From assembly GCA_029582155.1 (NCBI GenBank), contig CM055911.1, forward strand, positions 27,493,452 through 27,557,451: a DNA stretch of 64,000 nucleotides. Direction: 5' to 3'. Source of the stretch: Panopea generosa. Lineage: Eukaryota; Mollusca; Bivalvia; Adapedonta; Hiatellidae. The notes beneath the pieces were generated by a model. The model was not told the DNA's origin. It saw only the letters and a list, made by a program, of their open reading frames with translations, and did not search any database. Positions 1-11,360 of the stretch are shown in pieces (within the stretch, counting starts at the first letter, position 1; every line of letters starts with the position of its first letter). Both the position numbers and the translations under genes were made by a program.

Positions 1-135
1 GTTAATTCAGTGTTATGTGTGTCCGTTGATGTCACATGTAAATTCAGTGTTATGTTAGGTCATTGATGTCACATGAAAGTACAATGTAAATTATGGTCTT
101 TGATGTCACGTGTAAACACCTTGTAATGTATATAA
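1..135. repeat. degenerate ~45-bp minisatellite, left part
   Basis: Loose tandem units of about 45 bases recur, built around TGATGTCACATGTAAATTCA and a following GTTATGT. The same units resume after the tRNA-like insertion (327-535), so the two parts were probably one array before the insertion. No coding signal. Confidence 0.6.
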
Positions 136-326
136 GCGGTGCGTTAGTCTAATGGACAAAGTGTTGGCCGCTCACGCAAGAGGTTGCGGGTTCGATCCCC
201 CAGCTCGACCAGATGCCTCTTATAAAACAACACTCAGTATTGGTTCTACTCAGGAAGCGTATTCGAGAGCAGTTCATATAAGCTCTGAGCTTTCATCGCA
301 ATAGAGCTAAAAGAAATCAATATAAA
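136..326 (+). mobile_element. tRNA-derived SINE
   Basis: The head (136-210) reads like a tRNA gene with an A-box-like TTAGTCTAATGG and a canonical B box GGTTCGATCCCC. The acceptor arms do not pair and no CCA-type 3' end follows, so this is a SINE head rather than a working tRNA. It interrupts the surrounding minisatellite. A related head lies on the minus strand at 56305-56390. The 3' limit is approximate. Confidence 0.55.
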
Positions 327-535
327 CTAATGTATGATATTTAATGTGAATTTAATGCGACATATTTGATATCATATGTAAATCCATCGTAATATATGCT
401 ATTTAATGTCACATGTAAGTTCAATGCTATGTTTGGTATTTAATTTCACATGTAAATTCAATGTAATATGTGTTATTTGATGTTAGTTCTCTGTACCATA
501 TGGTATTATATACTGTATATATGTACAATGTGAGT
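327..535. repeat. degenerate ~45-bp minisatellite, right part
   Basis: Continuation of the array at 1-135, with units such as TTTAATGTCACATGTAAGTT. Divergence between units is high. It ends in AT-rich sequence before a short tRNA-like relic at about 551-590 (TTGGATAAAGTGTTAGC) that resembles the SINE head at 136. Confidence 0.55.
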
Positions 536-2040
536 ATATGTTTGGATAATATTACATTGGATAAAGTGTTAGCATCTAACGCTAGACATCGTGATTTTTG
601 TCAATCGCTTAGTACAATATAACTTTGAGGTGTATTCAAGTTACAAGAAAAGAGCTTCACCTGTCAACCAAGCAAGGTTTCTATCAAACGCTTAGTACAA
701 TATGACTTTCAGGTGTATTCAAGTTATAAGAACAGAGCTTCACCTGTGAACCAAGCAGGGTTTCTATCAATCGCTTAGTATAATAGAACTTGGAGGTGTA
801 TTAAAGTTACAAGAACAGAGCTTCACCTGTAAACCAAGCAGGGTTTATATCAATCGCTTAGTACAATATGACTTTGAGGTGTATTAAAGTTACAAGAATA
901 GAGCTTCACCTGTAAACCAAGCAGGGTTTCTATCAATCGCTTAGTACAATATGACTTTGAAGTGTATAAAAGTTACAAGAACAGAGCTTCACCTGTAAAC
1001 CAAGCAGGGTTTCTATCAATCGCTTAGTACAATATGACTTTAAGGTGTATTAAAGTTACAAGAACACAGAGCTTCACCTGTAAACCAAGCAGGGTTTCTA
1101 TCAAACGCTTATTACAATATGACTTGGAGGTGTATTCAAGTGACAAGAACAGAGCTTCACCTGTAAACCAAGCAGGGTTTATATCAATCGCTTAGTACAA
1201 TAGAACTTGGAGGTGTATTAAAGTTACAAGAACAGAGCTTTACCTGTAAACCAAGCAGGCTTTCTATTAAACGCTTAGTACAATATGACTTGGAGGTGTA
1301 TTAAAGTTACAAGAATAGAGCTTCACCTGTAAACCAAGCAGGGTTTCTATCAAACGCTTAGTACAATATGACTTTGAGGTGTATTAAAGTTACAAGAATA
1401 GAGCTTTACCTGTAAACCAAGCAGGCTTTCTATCAAACGCTTAGTACAATATGACTTGAAGGTGTATTAAAGTTACAAGAACAGAGCTTCACCTGTAAAC
1501 CAAGCAGGGTTTCTATCAAACGCTTAGTACAATATGACTTGGAGATGTATTAAAGTTACAAGAACAGAGCTTCACCTGTAAACCAAGCAGGGTTTCTATG
1601 AAACGCTTAGTACAATATGACTTGGAAGTGTATTAAAGTTACAAGAAAAGAGCTTCACCTGTAAACCAAGCAGGGTTTCTATCAAACGCTTAGTACAATA
1701 TGACTTTGAGGTGTATTAAAGTTACAAGAACAGAGCTTCACCTGTAAACCAAGCAGGGTTTCTATCAATCGCTTAGTACAATATGACTTTGAGGTCTATA
1801 AAAGTTACAAGAACAGAGCTTCACCTGTAAACCAAGCAGGGTTTCTATCAATCGCTTAGTACAATATGACTTGGAGGTGTATTAAAGTTACAAGAACAGA
1901 GCTTCACCTGTAAACCAAGCAGGGTTTCTATCAATCGCTTAGTACAATATGACTTGGAGGTCTATAAAAGTTACAAGAACAGAGCTTCACCTGTAACCCA
2001 AGCAGGGTTTCTATCAATCGCTTAGTACAATATGACTTGG

Positions 2041-4180
2041 AGGTGTATTAAAGTTACAAGAACAGAACGTCACCTGTAAACCAAGCAGGGTTTCTATCAA
2101 ACGCTTAGTACAATATGACTTGGAGGTGTATTCAAGTGACAAGAACAGAGCTTCATCTGTAAACCAAGCAGGGTTTATATCAATCGCTTAGTACAATAGA
2201 ACTTGGAGGTGTATTAAAGTTACAAGAATAGAGCTTTACCTGTAAACCAAGCAGGGTTTCTATCAAACGCTTAGTACAATATGACTTCGAGGTGTATTAA
2301 AGTTACAAGAACAGAGCTTTACCTGTAAACCAAGCAGGGTTTCTATCAAACGCTTAGTACAATAGAACTTGGAGGTGTATTAAAGTTACAAGAACAGAGC
2401 TTCACCTGTAAACCAAACAGGGTTTCTATCAAACGCTTAGTACAATATGAATTTGAGGTGTATTTAAGTTACAAGAACAGAGCTGCACATGTAAACCAAG
2501 CAGGATTTCTATCAATCGCTTAGTACACTATGACTTTGAGGTGTAATAAAGATACAAGAACAGAGCCTCATCTGTAAACCAAGCAGGGTTTCTATCAAAC
2601 GCTTAGTACAATATGACTTGGAGGTGTATTAACGTTACAAGAACAGAGCTTCACCTGTAAACGAAGCAGGGTTTTATCAAACGCTTAGTACAATAGAACT
2701 TGGAGGTGTATTCATGTTACAAGAACAGAGCTTCACCTGTAAACCAAGCACGGTTTCTATCGAACGCTTAGTACAATATCACTTGGAGGTGTATTAAAGT
2801 TACAAGAACAGAGCTTCACCTGTAAACCAAGCAGGGTTTCTATCAATCGCTTAGTACAATATGACTTGGAGGTGTATTAAAGTTACAAGAATAGAGCTTC
2901 ACCAGTAAACCAAACAGGGTTTCTATCAAACGCTTAGTACAATATGACTTGGAGGTGTATTTAAGTTACAAGAACAGAGCTGCACATGTAAACCAAGCAG
3001 GATTTCTATCAATCGCTTAGTACACTATGACTTTGAGGTGTATTAAAGATACAAGAACAGAGCCTCACCTGTAAACCAAGCAGGGTTTCTATCAAACGCT
3101 CAGTACAATATGACTTGGAGGTGTATTAAAGTTACAAGAACAGAGCTTCACCTGTAAACCAAGCAGGGTTTTATCAAACGCTTAGTACAATAGAACTTGG
3201 AGGTGTATTCAAGTTACAAGAACAGAGCTTCACCTGTAAACCAAGCAGGGTTTCTATCGAACGCTTAGTACAATATGACTTGGAGGTGTATTAAAGTTAC
3301 AAGAAGAGAGCTTCACCTGTAAACCAAGCAGGGTTTCTATCAAACGCTTAGTACAATATGACTTGGAGGTGTATTAAAGTTACAGGAACAGAGCTTCACC
3401 TGTAAACCAAGCAGGGTTTCTACCAATCGCTTAGTACAATATGACTTGGAGGTGTATTAAAGTTACAAGAAGAGAGCTTCACCAGTAAACCAAGCAGTGT
3501 TTCTATCAATCGCTTAGTACAATATGACTTGGAGGTGTATTAAAGTTACAAGAACAGAGCTTCACCTGTAAACCAAGCTGGGTTTCTATCAATCGCTTAG
3601 TACAATAGAACTTGTAGGTGTATTAAAATTACAAGAACAGAACGTCACCTGTCAATCAAGCAGGGTTTCTATCAATCGCTTAGTACAATATGACTTTTAG
3701 GTTTATTAAAGTTACAAGAACAGAGCTTCACCTGTAAACCAAGCAGGGTTTCTATCAATCGCTTAGTACAATATGACTTGGAGGTGTATTAAAGTTACAA
3801 GAATAGAGCTTCACCTGTAAACCAAACAGGGTTTCTATCAAACGCTTAGTACAATATGACTTGGAGGTGTATTTAAGTTACAAGAACAGAGCTGCACATG
3901 TAAACCAAGCAGGATTTCTATCAATCGCTTAGTACACTATGACTTTGAGGTGTATTAAAGATACAAAAACAGAGCGTCACCTGTAAACCAAGCAGGGTTT
4001 CTATCAAACGCTTAGTACAATATGACTTGGAGGTGTATTAAAGTTACAAGAACAGAGCTTCACCTGTAAACCAAGCAGGGTTTTGTCAAACGCTTAGTAC
4101 AATAGAACTTGGAGGTGTATTCAAGTTACAAGAACAGAGCTTCACCTGTAAACCAAGCAGGGTTTCTATCGAACGCTTAG
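2041..4180. repeat. higher-order satellite block, copy A (~2.1 kb)
   Basis: A run of about 26 satellite units carrying an ordered set of rare variants (AACAGAACGT at 2061, the GTGACAAG variant, GCTGCACATG, GGGTTTTATC and others). The same set recurs in the same order at 4694-6833, displaced by 2653 bases or about 32 units. The shared order shows block duplication rather than independent mutation. Confidence 0.85.
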
Positions 4181-4693
4181 TACACTATGACTTTGAGGTG
4201 TATTAAAGATACAAGAACAGAGCCTCACCTGTAAACCAAGCAGGGTTTCTATCAAACGCTTAGTACACTATGACTTGGAGGTGTATTAAAGTTACAAGAA
4301 CAGAGCTTCACCTGTAAACCAAGCTGGGTTTCTATCCATCGCTTAGTACAATAGAACTTGGAGGTGTATTAAAATTACAAGAACAGAACGTCACCTGTCA
4401 ATCAAGCAGGGTTTCTATCAATCGCTTAGTACAATATGACTTTAAGGTTTATTAAAGTTACAAGAACAGAGCTTCACCTGTAAACCAAGCAGTGTTTCTA
4501 TCAATCGCTTAGTACAATATGACTTGGAGGTGTATTAAAGTTACAGGAACAGAGCTTCACCTGTAAACCAAGCAGGGTTTCTATCAATCGCTTAGTACAA
4601 TAGAACTTGGAGATGTATTAAAGTTACAAGAAGAGAGCTTCACCTGTAAACCAAGCAGGGTTTCTATCAATCGCTCAGTACAATATGACTTGG

Positions 4694-6833
4694 AGGTGTA
4701 TTAAAGTTACAAGAACAGAACGTCACCTGTAAACCAAGCAGGGTTTCTATCAAACGCTTAGTACAATATGACTTGGAGGTGTATTCAAGTGACAAGAACA
4801 GAGCTTCATCTGTAAACCAAGCAGGGTTTATATCAATCGCTTAGTACAATAGAACTTGGAGGTGTATTAAAGTTACAAGAATAGAGCTTTACCTGTAAAC
4901 CAAGCAGGGTTTCTATCAAACGCTTAGTACAATATGACTTCGAGGTGTATTAAAGTTACAAGAACAGAGCTTTACCTGTAAACCAAGCAGGGTTTCTATC
5001 AAACGCTTAGTACAATAGAACTTGGAGGTGTATTAAAGTTACAAGAACAGAGCTTCACCTGTAAACCAAACAGGGTTTCTATCAAACGCTTAGTACAATA
5101 TGAATTTGAGGTGTATTTAAGTTACAAGAACAGAGCTGCACATGTAAACCAAGCAGGATTTCTATCAATCGCTTAGTACACTATGACTTTGAGGTGTAAT
5201 AAAGATACAAGAACAGAGCCTCATCTGTAAACCAAGCAGGGTTTCTATCAAACGCTTAGTACAATATGACTTGGAGGTGTATTAAAGTTACAAGAACAGA
5301 GCTTCACCTGTAAACGAAGCAGGGTTTTATCAAACGCTTAGTACAATAGAACTTGGAGGTGTATTCATGTTACAAGAACAGAGCTTCACCTGTAAACCAA
5401 GCAGGGTTTCTATCGAACGCTTAGTACAATATCACTTGGAGGTGTATTAAAGTTACAAGAACAGAGCTTCACCTGTAAACCAAGCAGGGTTTCTATCAAT
5501 CGCTTAGTACAATATGACTTGGAGGTGTATTAAAGTTACAAGAATAGAGCTTCACCAGTAAACCAAACAGGGTTTCTATCAAACGCTTAGTACAATATGA
5601 CTTGGAGGTGTATTTAAGTTACAAGAACAGAGCTGCACATGTAAACCAAGCAGGATTTCTATCAATCGCTTAGTACACTATGACTTTGAGGTGTATTAAA
5701 GATACAAGAACAGAGCCTCACCTGTAAACCAAGCAGGGTTTCTATCAAACGCTCAGTACAATATGACTTGGAGGTGTATTAAAGTTATAAGAACAGAGCT
5801 TCACCTGTAAACCAAGCAGGGTTTTATCAAACGCTTAGTACAATAGAACTTGGAGGTGTATTCAAGTTACAAGAACAGAGCTTCACCTGTAAACCAAGCA
5901 GGGTTTCTATCGAACGCTTAGTACAATATGACTTGGAGGTGTATTAAAGTTACAAGAAGAGAGCTTCACCTGTAAACCAAGCAGGGTTTCTATCAAACGC
6001 TTAGTACAATATGACTTGGAGGTGTATTAAAGTTACAGGAACAGAGCTTCACCTGTAAACCAAGCAGGGTTTCTACCAATCGCTTAGTACAATATGACTT
6101 GGAGGTGTATTAAAGTTACAAGAAGAGAGCTTCACCAGTAAACCAAGCAGGGTTTCTATCAATCGCTTAGTACAATATGACTTGGAGGTGTATTAAAGTT
6201 ACAAGAACAGAGCTTCACCTGTAAACCAAGCTGGGTTTCTATCAATCGCTTAGTACAATAGAACTTGTAGGTGTATTAAAATTACAAGAACAGAACGTCA
6301 CCTGTCAATCAAGCAGGGTTTCTATCAATCGCTTAGTACAATATGACTTTTAGGTTTATTAAAGTTACAAGAACAGAGCTTCACCTGTAAACCAAGCAGG
6401 GTTTCTATCAATCGCTTAGTACAATATGACTTGGAGGTGTATTAAAGTTACAAGAATAGAGCTTCACCTGTAAACCAAACAGGGTTTCTATCAAACGCTT
6501 AGTACAATATGACTTGGAGGTGTATTTAAGTTACAAGAACAGAGCTGCACATGTAAACCAAGCAGGATTTCTATCAATCGCTTAGTACACTATGACTTTG
6601 AGGTGTATTAAAGATACAAAAACAGAGCGTCACCTGTAAACCAAGCAGGGTTTCTATCAAACGCTTAGTACAATATGACTTGGAGGTGTATTAAAGTTAC
6701 AAGAACAGAGCTTCACCTGTAAACCAAGCAGGGTTTTGTCAAACGCTTAGTACAATAGAACTTGGAGGTGTATTCAAGTTACAAGAACAGAGCTTCACCT
6801 GTAAACCAAGCAGGGTTTCTATCGAACGCTTAG
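4694..6833. repeat. higher-order satellite block, copy B (~2.1 kb)
   Basis: Second copy of the block at 2041-4180, with rare variant units in the same order (AACAGAACGT at 4714). Only scattered substitutions separate the copies, so the duplication is recent relative to divergence between single units. Confidence 0.85.
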
Positions 6834-8406
6834 TACAATATGACTTGGAGGTGTATTAAAGTTACAAAAACAGAGCTTCACCTGTAAACCAAGCAGGGTT
6901 TCTATCAAACGCTTAGTACAATATGACTTGGAGGTGTATTAAAGTTACAGGAACAGAGCTTCACCTGTAAACCAAGCAGGGTTTCTACCAATCGCTTAGT
7001 ACAATATGACTTGGAGGTGTATTAAAGTTACAAGAACAGAGCTTCACCAGTAAACCAAGCAGGGTTTCTATCACACGCTTAGTACAATATGACTTGGAGG
7101 TGTATTAAAGTTACAAGAACAGAGCTTCACCTGTAAACCAAGCAGGGTTTCTATCAAACGCTTAGTACAATATGACTTGGAGGTATATTAAAGATACAAG
7201 AACAGAGCCTCACCTGTAAACCAAGCAGGGTTTCTATCAAACGCTTAGTACAATATGACTTGGAGGTGTATTAAAGTTACAAGAACAGAGTTTCACCTGT
7301 AAACCAAGCAGGGTTTCTATCAAACGCTTAGTACAATAGAACTTGGAGGTGTATTCAAGTTACAAGAACAGAGCTTCACCTGTAAACCAAGCAGGGTTTC
7401 TATCAAACGCTTAGTACAATGTGACTTCGAAGTTCTATTCAAGTTACAAGAAGAGAGCTTCACCTGTAAACCAAGCAGGGTTTCTATCAATCGCTTAGTA
7501 CAATATGACTTGGAGGTGTATTCAAATTCAAGGACAAAGCTTCACCTGTAAACCAAGCAGGGTTTTATCAAACGCTTAGTACAATAGAACTTGGAGGTGT
7601 ATTCAAGTTACAAGAACAGATCTTCACCTGTAAACCAAGCAGGGTTTCTATCAATCGCTTAGTACAATATGACTTGGAGGTGTATTAAAGATACAAGAAC
7701 AGAGCCTCACCTGTAAACGAAGCAGGGTTTCTATCAAACGCTTAGTACAATATGACTTGGAGGTGTATTAAAGTTACAAGAACAGAGCTTCACCTGTAAA
7801 CCAAGCAGGGTTTCTATCAAACGCTTAGTACACTATGACTTTGAGGTATATTAAAGATACAAGAACAGAGCCTCACCTGTAAACCAAGCAGGGTTTCTAT
7901 CAAACGCTTAGTACAATATGACTTGGAGGTGTATTAAAGTTACAAGAACAGAGCTTCACCTGTAAACCAAGCAGGGTTTCTACCAATCGCTTAGTACAAT
8001 ATGACTTGGAGGTGTATTAAAGTTACAAGAACAGAGCTTCACCAGTAAACCAAGCAGGGTTTCTATCACACGCTTAGTACAATATGACTTGGAGGTGTAT
8101 TAAAGTTACAAGAACAGAGCTTCACCTGTAAACCAAGCAGCGTTTCTATCAAACGCTTAGTACAATATGACTTGGAGGTGTATTAAAGTTACAAGAACAG
8201 AGCTTCACCTGTAAACCAAGCAGGGTTTCTATCAATCGCTTAGTACAATAGAACTTGGAGGTGTATTAAAGTTACAAGAACAGAGCTTTACCTGTAAACC
8301 AAGCAGGCTTTCTATCAAACGCTTAGTACAATATGACTTGGAGGTGTATTAAAGTTACAAGAATAGAGCTTCACCTGTAAACCAAGCAGGGTTTCTATCA
8401 AACGCT

Positions 8407-8851
8407 TAGTACACTATGACTTGGAGGTGTATTAAAGTTACAAGAACAGAGCTTCACCTGTAAACCAAGCTGGGTTTCTATCCATCGCTTAGTACAATAG
8501 AACTTGGAGGTGTATTAAAATTACAAGAACAGAACGTCACCTGTCAATCAAGCAGGGTTTCTATCAATCGCTTAGTACAATATGACTTTAAGGTTTATTA
8601 AAGTTACAAGAACAGAGCTTCACCTGTAAACCAAGCAGTGTTTCTATCAATCGCTTAGTACAATATGACTTGGAGGTGTATTAAAGTTACAGGAACAGAG
8701 CTTCACCTGTAAACCAAGCAGGGTTTCTATCAATCGCTTAGTACAATAGAACTTGGAGATGTATTAAAGTTACAAGAAGAGAGCTTCACCTGTAAACCAA
8801 GCAGGGTTTCTATCAATCGCTCAGTACAATATGACTTGGAGGTGTATTAAA
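8407..8851. repeat. satellite sub-block duplicated from 4261-4705
   Basis: The variant series AAGCTGGGTT, then TATCCATCGC, then the CAATCAAG variant, then GACTTTAAGGTTTATT appears at about 4321 and again at 8467, an offset of 4146 bases (about 50 units). Two further block copies exist: 7421 and 10158 share GTGACTTCGAAG (offset 2737), and 9261 and 10753 share ATTAAATTTATAAGAAC (offset 1492). Confidence 0.75.
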
Positions 8852-11192
8852 GTTACAAGAACAGAGCTTCACCTGTAAACCAAGCAGAGTTTCTATCAAT
8901 CGCTTAGTACAATATGGCTTTGAGGTGTATTAAAGTTACAATAACAGAGCATCACCTGTAAACCTAGCAGGGTTTCTATCAATCGCTTAGTACAATAGAA
9001 CTTGGAGATGTATTAAAGTTACAAGAACAGAGCTTCACCTGTAAACCAAGCAGGGTTTCTATCAATCGCTTAGTACAATAGAACTTGGAGATGTATTAAA
9101 GTTACAAGAACAGAGCTTCACCTGTAAACCTAGCTGGGTTTCTATCAATCGCTTAGTATAATAGAACTTGGAGGTGTATTAAAGATACAAGAACAGAGCT
9201 TCACCTGTAAACAAAGCAGGGTTTCTATCAATCGCTTATTACAATAGAACTTGGAGATGTATTAAATTTATAAGAACTGAGCTTCACCTGTAACCCGAGC
9301 AGGGTTTCTATCAGTCGCTTAGTACAATAGAACTCGGAGGTGTGTGAAAGTTACAAGAACAGAGCTTCACCTGTAAACCAAGCAGGGTTTCTATCAAACG
9401 CTTAGTACAATATGACTTCGAAGTTCTATTAAAGTTACAAGAAGAGAGCTTCACCTGTAAACCAAGCAGGGTTTCTATCAATCGCTTAGTACAATATGAC
9501 TTGGAGGTGTATTAAAGTTACAAGAACAGAGCTTCACCTGTAAACCAAGCAGGGTTTCTATCAAACGCTTAGTACAATATGACTTGGAGGTGTATTCAAG
9601 TTACAAGAACAGAGCTTCACCTGTAAACCAAGCAGGGTTTTATCAAACGCTTAGTACAATAGAACTTGGAGGTGTATTAAAGTTACAAGAACAGAGCTTC
9701 ACCTGTAAACCAAGCAGGGTTTCTATCAAACGCTTAGTACAATATGACTTGGAGGTGTATTAAAGTTACAAGAACAGAGCTTCACCTGTAAACCTAGCAG
9801 GGTTTCTATCAAACGCTTAATACAATATGACTTGGAGGTGTATTCAAGTTACAAGAACAGAGCTTCACCTGTAAACCAAGCAGGGTTTTATCAAACGCTT
9901 AGTACAATAGAACTTGGAGGTGTATTAAAGTTACAAGAACAGAGCTTCACCTGTAAACCAAGCAGGGTTTCTATCAAACGCTTAGTACAATATGACTTGG
10001 AGGTGTATTCAAGTTACAAGAACAGAGCTTCACCTGTAAACCAAGCAGGGTTTCTATCAAACGCTTAGTACAATAGAACTTGGAGGTGTATTCAAGTTAC
10101 AAGAACAGAGCTTCACCTGTAAACCAAGCAGGGTTTCTATCAAACGCTTAGTACAATGTGACTTCGAAGTTCTATTAAAGTTACAAGAAGAGAGCTTCAC
10201 CTGTAAACCAAGCAGGGTTTCTATCAATCGCTTAGTACAATATGACTTGGAAGTGTATTCAAGTTACAAGAACAAAGCTTCACCTGTAAACCAAGCAGGG
10301 TTTTATCAAACGCTTAGTACAATAGAACTTGGAGGTGTATTCAAGTTACAAGAACAGATCTTCACCTGTAAACCAAGCAGGGTTTCTATCAATCGCTTAG
10401 TACAATATGACTTGGAGGTTTATTAAAGATACAAGAACAGAGCCTCACCTGTAAACCAAGCAGGGTTTCTATCAAACGCTTAGTACAATATGACTTGGAG
10501 GTGTATTAAAGTTACAAGAACAGAGCTTCACCTGTAAACCAAGCAGGGTTTCTATCAAACGCTTAGTACACTATGACTTTGAGGTATATTAAAGATACAA
10601 GAACAGAGCTTCACCTGTAAACCAAGCAGGGTTTCTATCAAACGCTTAGTACAATATGACTTGGAGGTGTATTAAAGTTACAAGAACAGAGTTTCACCGG
10701 TAAACCAAGCAGGGTTTCTATCAATCGCTTAGTACAATAGAACTTGGAGATGTATTAAATTTATAAGAACAGAGCTTCACCTGTAACCCGAGCAGGGTTT
10801 CTATCAGTCGCTTAGTACAATAGAACTCGGAGGTGTCTGAAAGTTACAAGAATAGAGCTTCACCTGTAAACCAAGCAGGGTTTCTATCAAACGCTTAGTA
10901 CAATATGACTTCGAAGTTCTATTAAAGTTACAAGAAGAGAGCTTCACCTGTAAACCAAGCAGGGTTTCTATCAATCGCTTAGTACAATATGACTTGGAGG
11001 TGTATTAGTGTTACAAGAACAGATCTTCACCTGTAAACCAAGCATGGTTTCTATCAAACGCTTAGTACAATATGACTTGGAGGTGTATTTAAGTTATAAG
11101 AACAGAGCTTCACCTGTAAACCAAGCAGGGTTTTTATCAGTCGATTAGTACAATAGAACTTGGAGTTGTATTCAATATCTATTTCTAGTTAC

Positions 11193-11360
11193 CTGGGCAA
11201 GACTTGGGGTTACAAATGCTATTCTCGTCACTGTTTCCAATACATTGTCTCCCTAACACCGACAGTGATGGATTGTCACAGCGGCGTGTACGTTGCCATT
11301 GTCCGTAGCCACAAGATACACTACAGACTCCCCAGCCCGACCACGTGGACCACTGACCGT
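11193..11360 (-). CDS. TSP1 domain exon 3 (beside the satellite)
   Basis: A 168-base phase 1-1 exon (acceptor CTAAACAG, donor CCCAG|GTAACT). It encodes DGQWSTWSGWGVCSVSCGYG, a basic strand QRTRRCDNPS and the closing CNPKSCP. It differs from the exon at 58287-58454 by only a few residues, so one was copied recently from the other. The 83-bp satellite begins about 17 bases beyond the donor. Any following exon lies across or has been replaced by the array. Confidence 0.9.

Larger units (their letters stand above)
599..11175. repeat. 83-bp satellite array (~127 tandem units)
   Basis: Each unit is about 83 bases, for example the start of CTTAGTACAA moves from 1440 to 1523. Each carries the conserved pieces CGCTTAGTACAATATGACTT, TTACAAGAACAGAGCTTCAC and CTGTAAACCAAGCAGGGTTT. 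Alternating variants (ATCAATCGC or ATCAAACGC; TATGACTT or TAGAACTT) define subtypes. A few units lack one base (GGGTTTTATC). Each unit can form a small AAACC/GGTTT hairpin. The period is not a multiple of three, and most frames close within a few units, so open frames here are chance. Copy number is array length divided by period. The array stops about 17 bases from the splice donor of a TSP1 exon. Confidence 0.97.

Noticed and set aside
136-210. Functional tRNA gene
   Set aside because: A and B boxes are present, but the acceptor stem does not pair and related heads occur as SINEs elsewhere in the window.
9832-10068. 78-codon open frame inside the satellite
   Set aside because: It is a translation of three 83-bp units. 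The period shifts frame each unit and the frame is closed elsewhere in the array.
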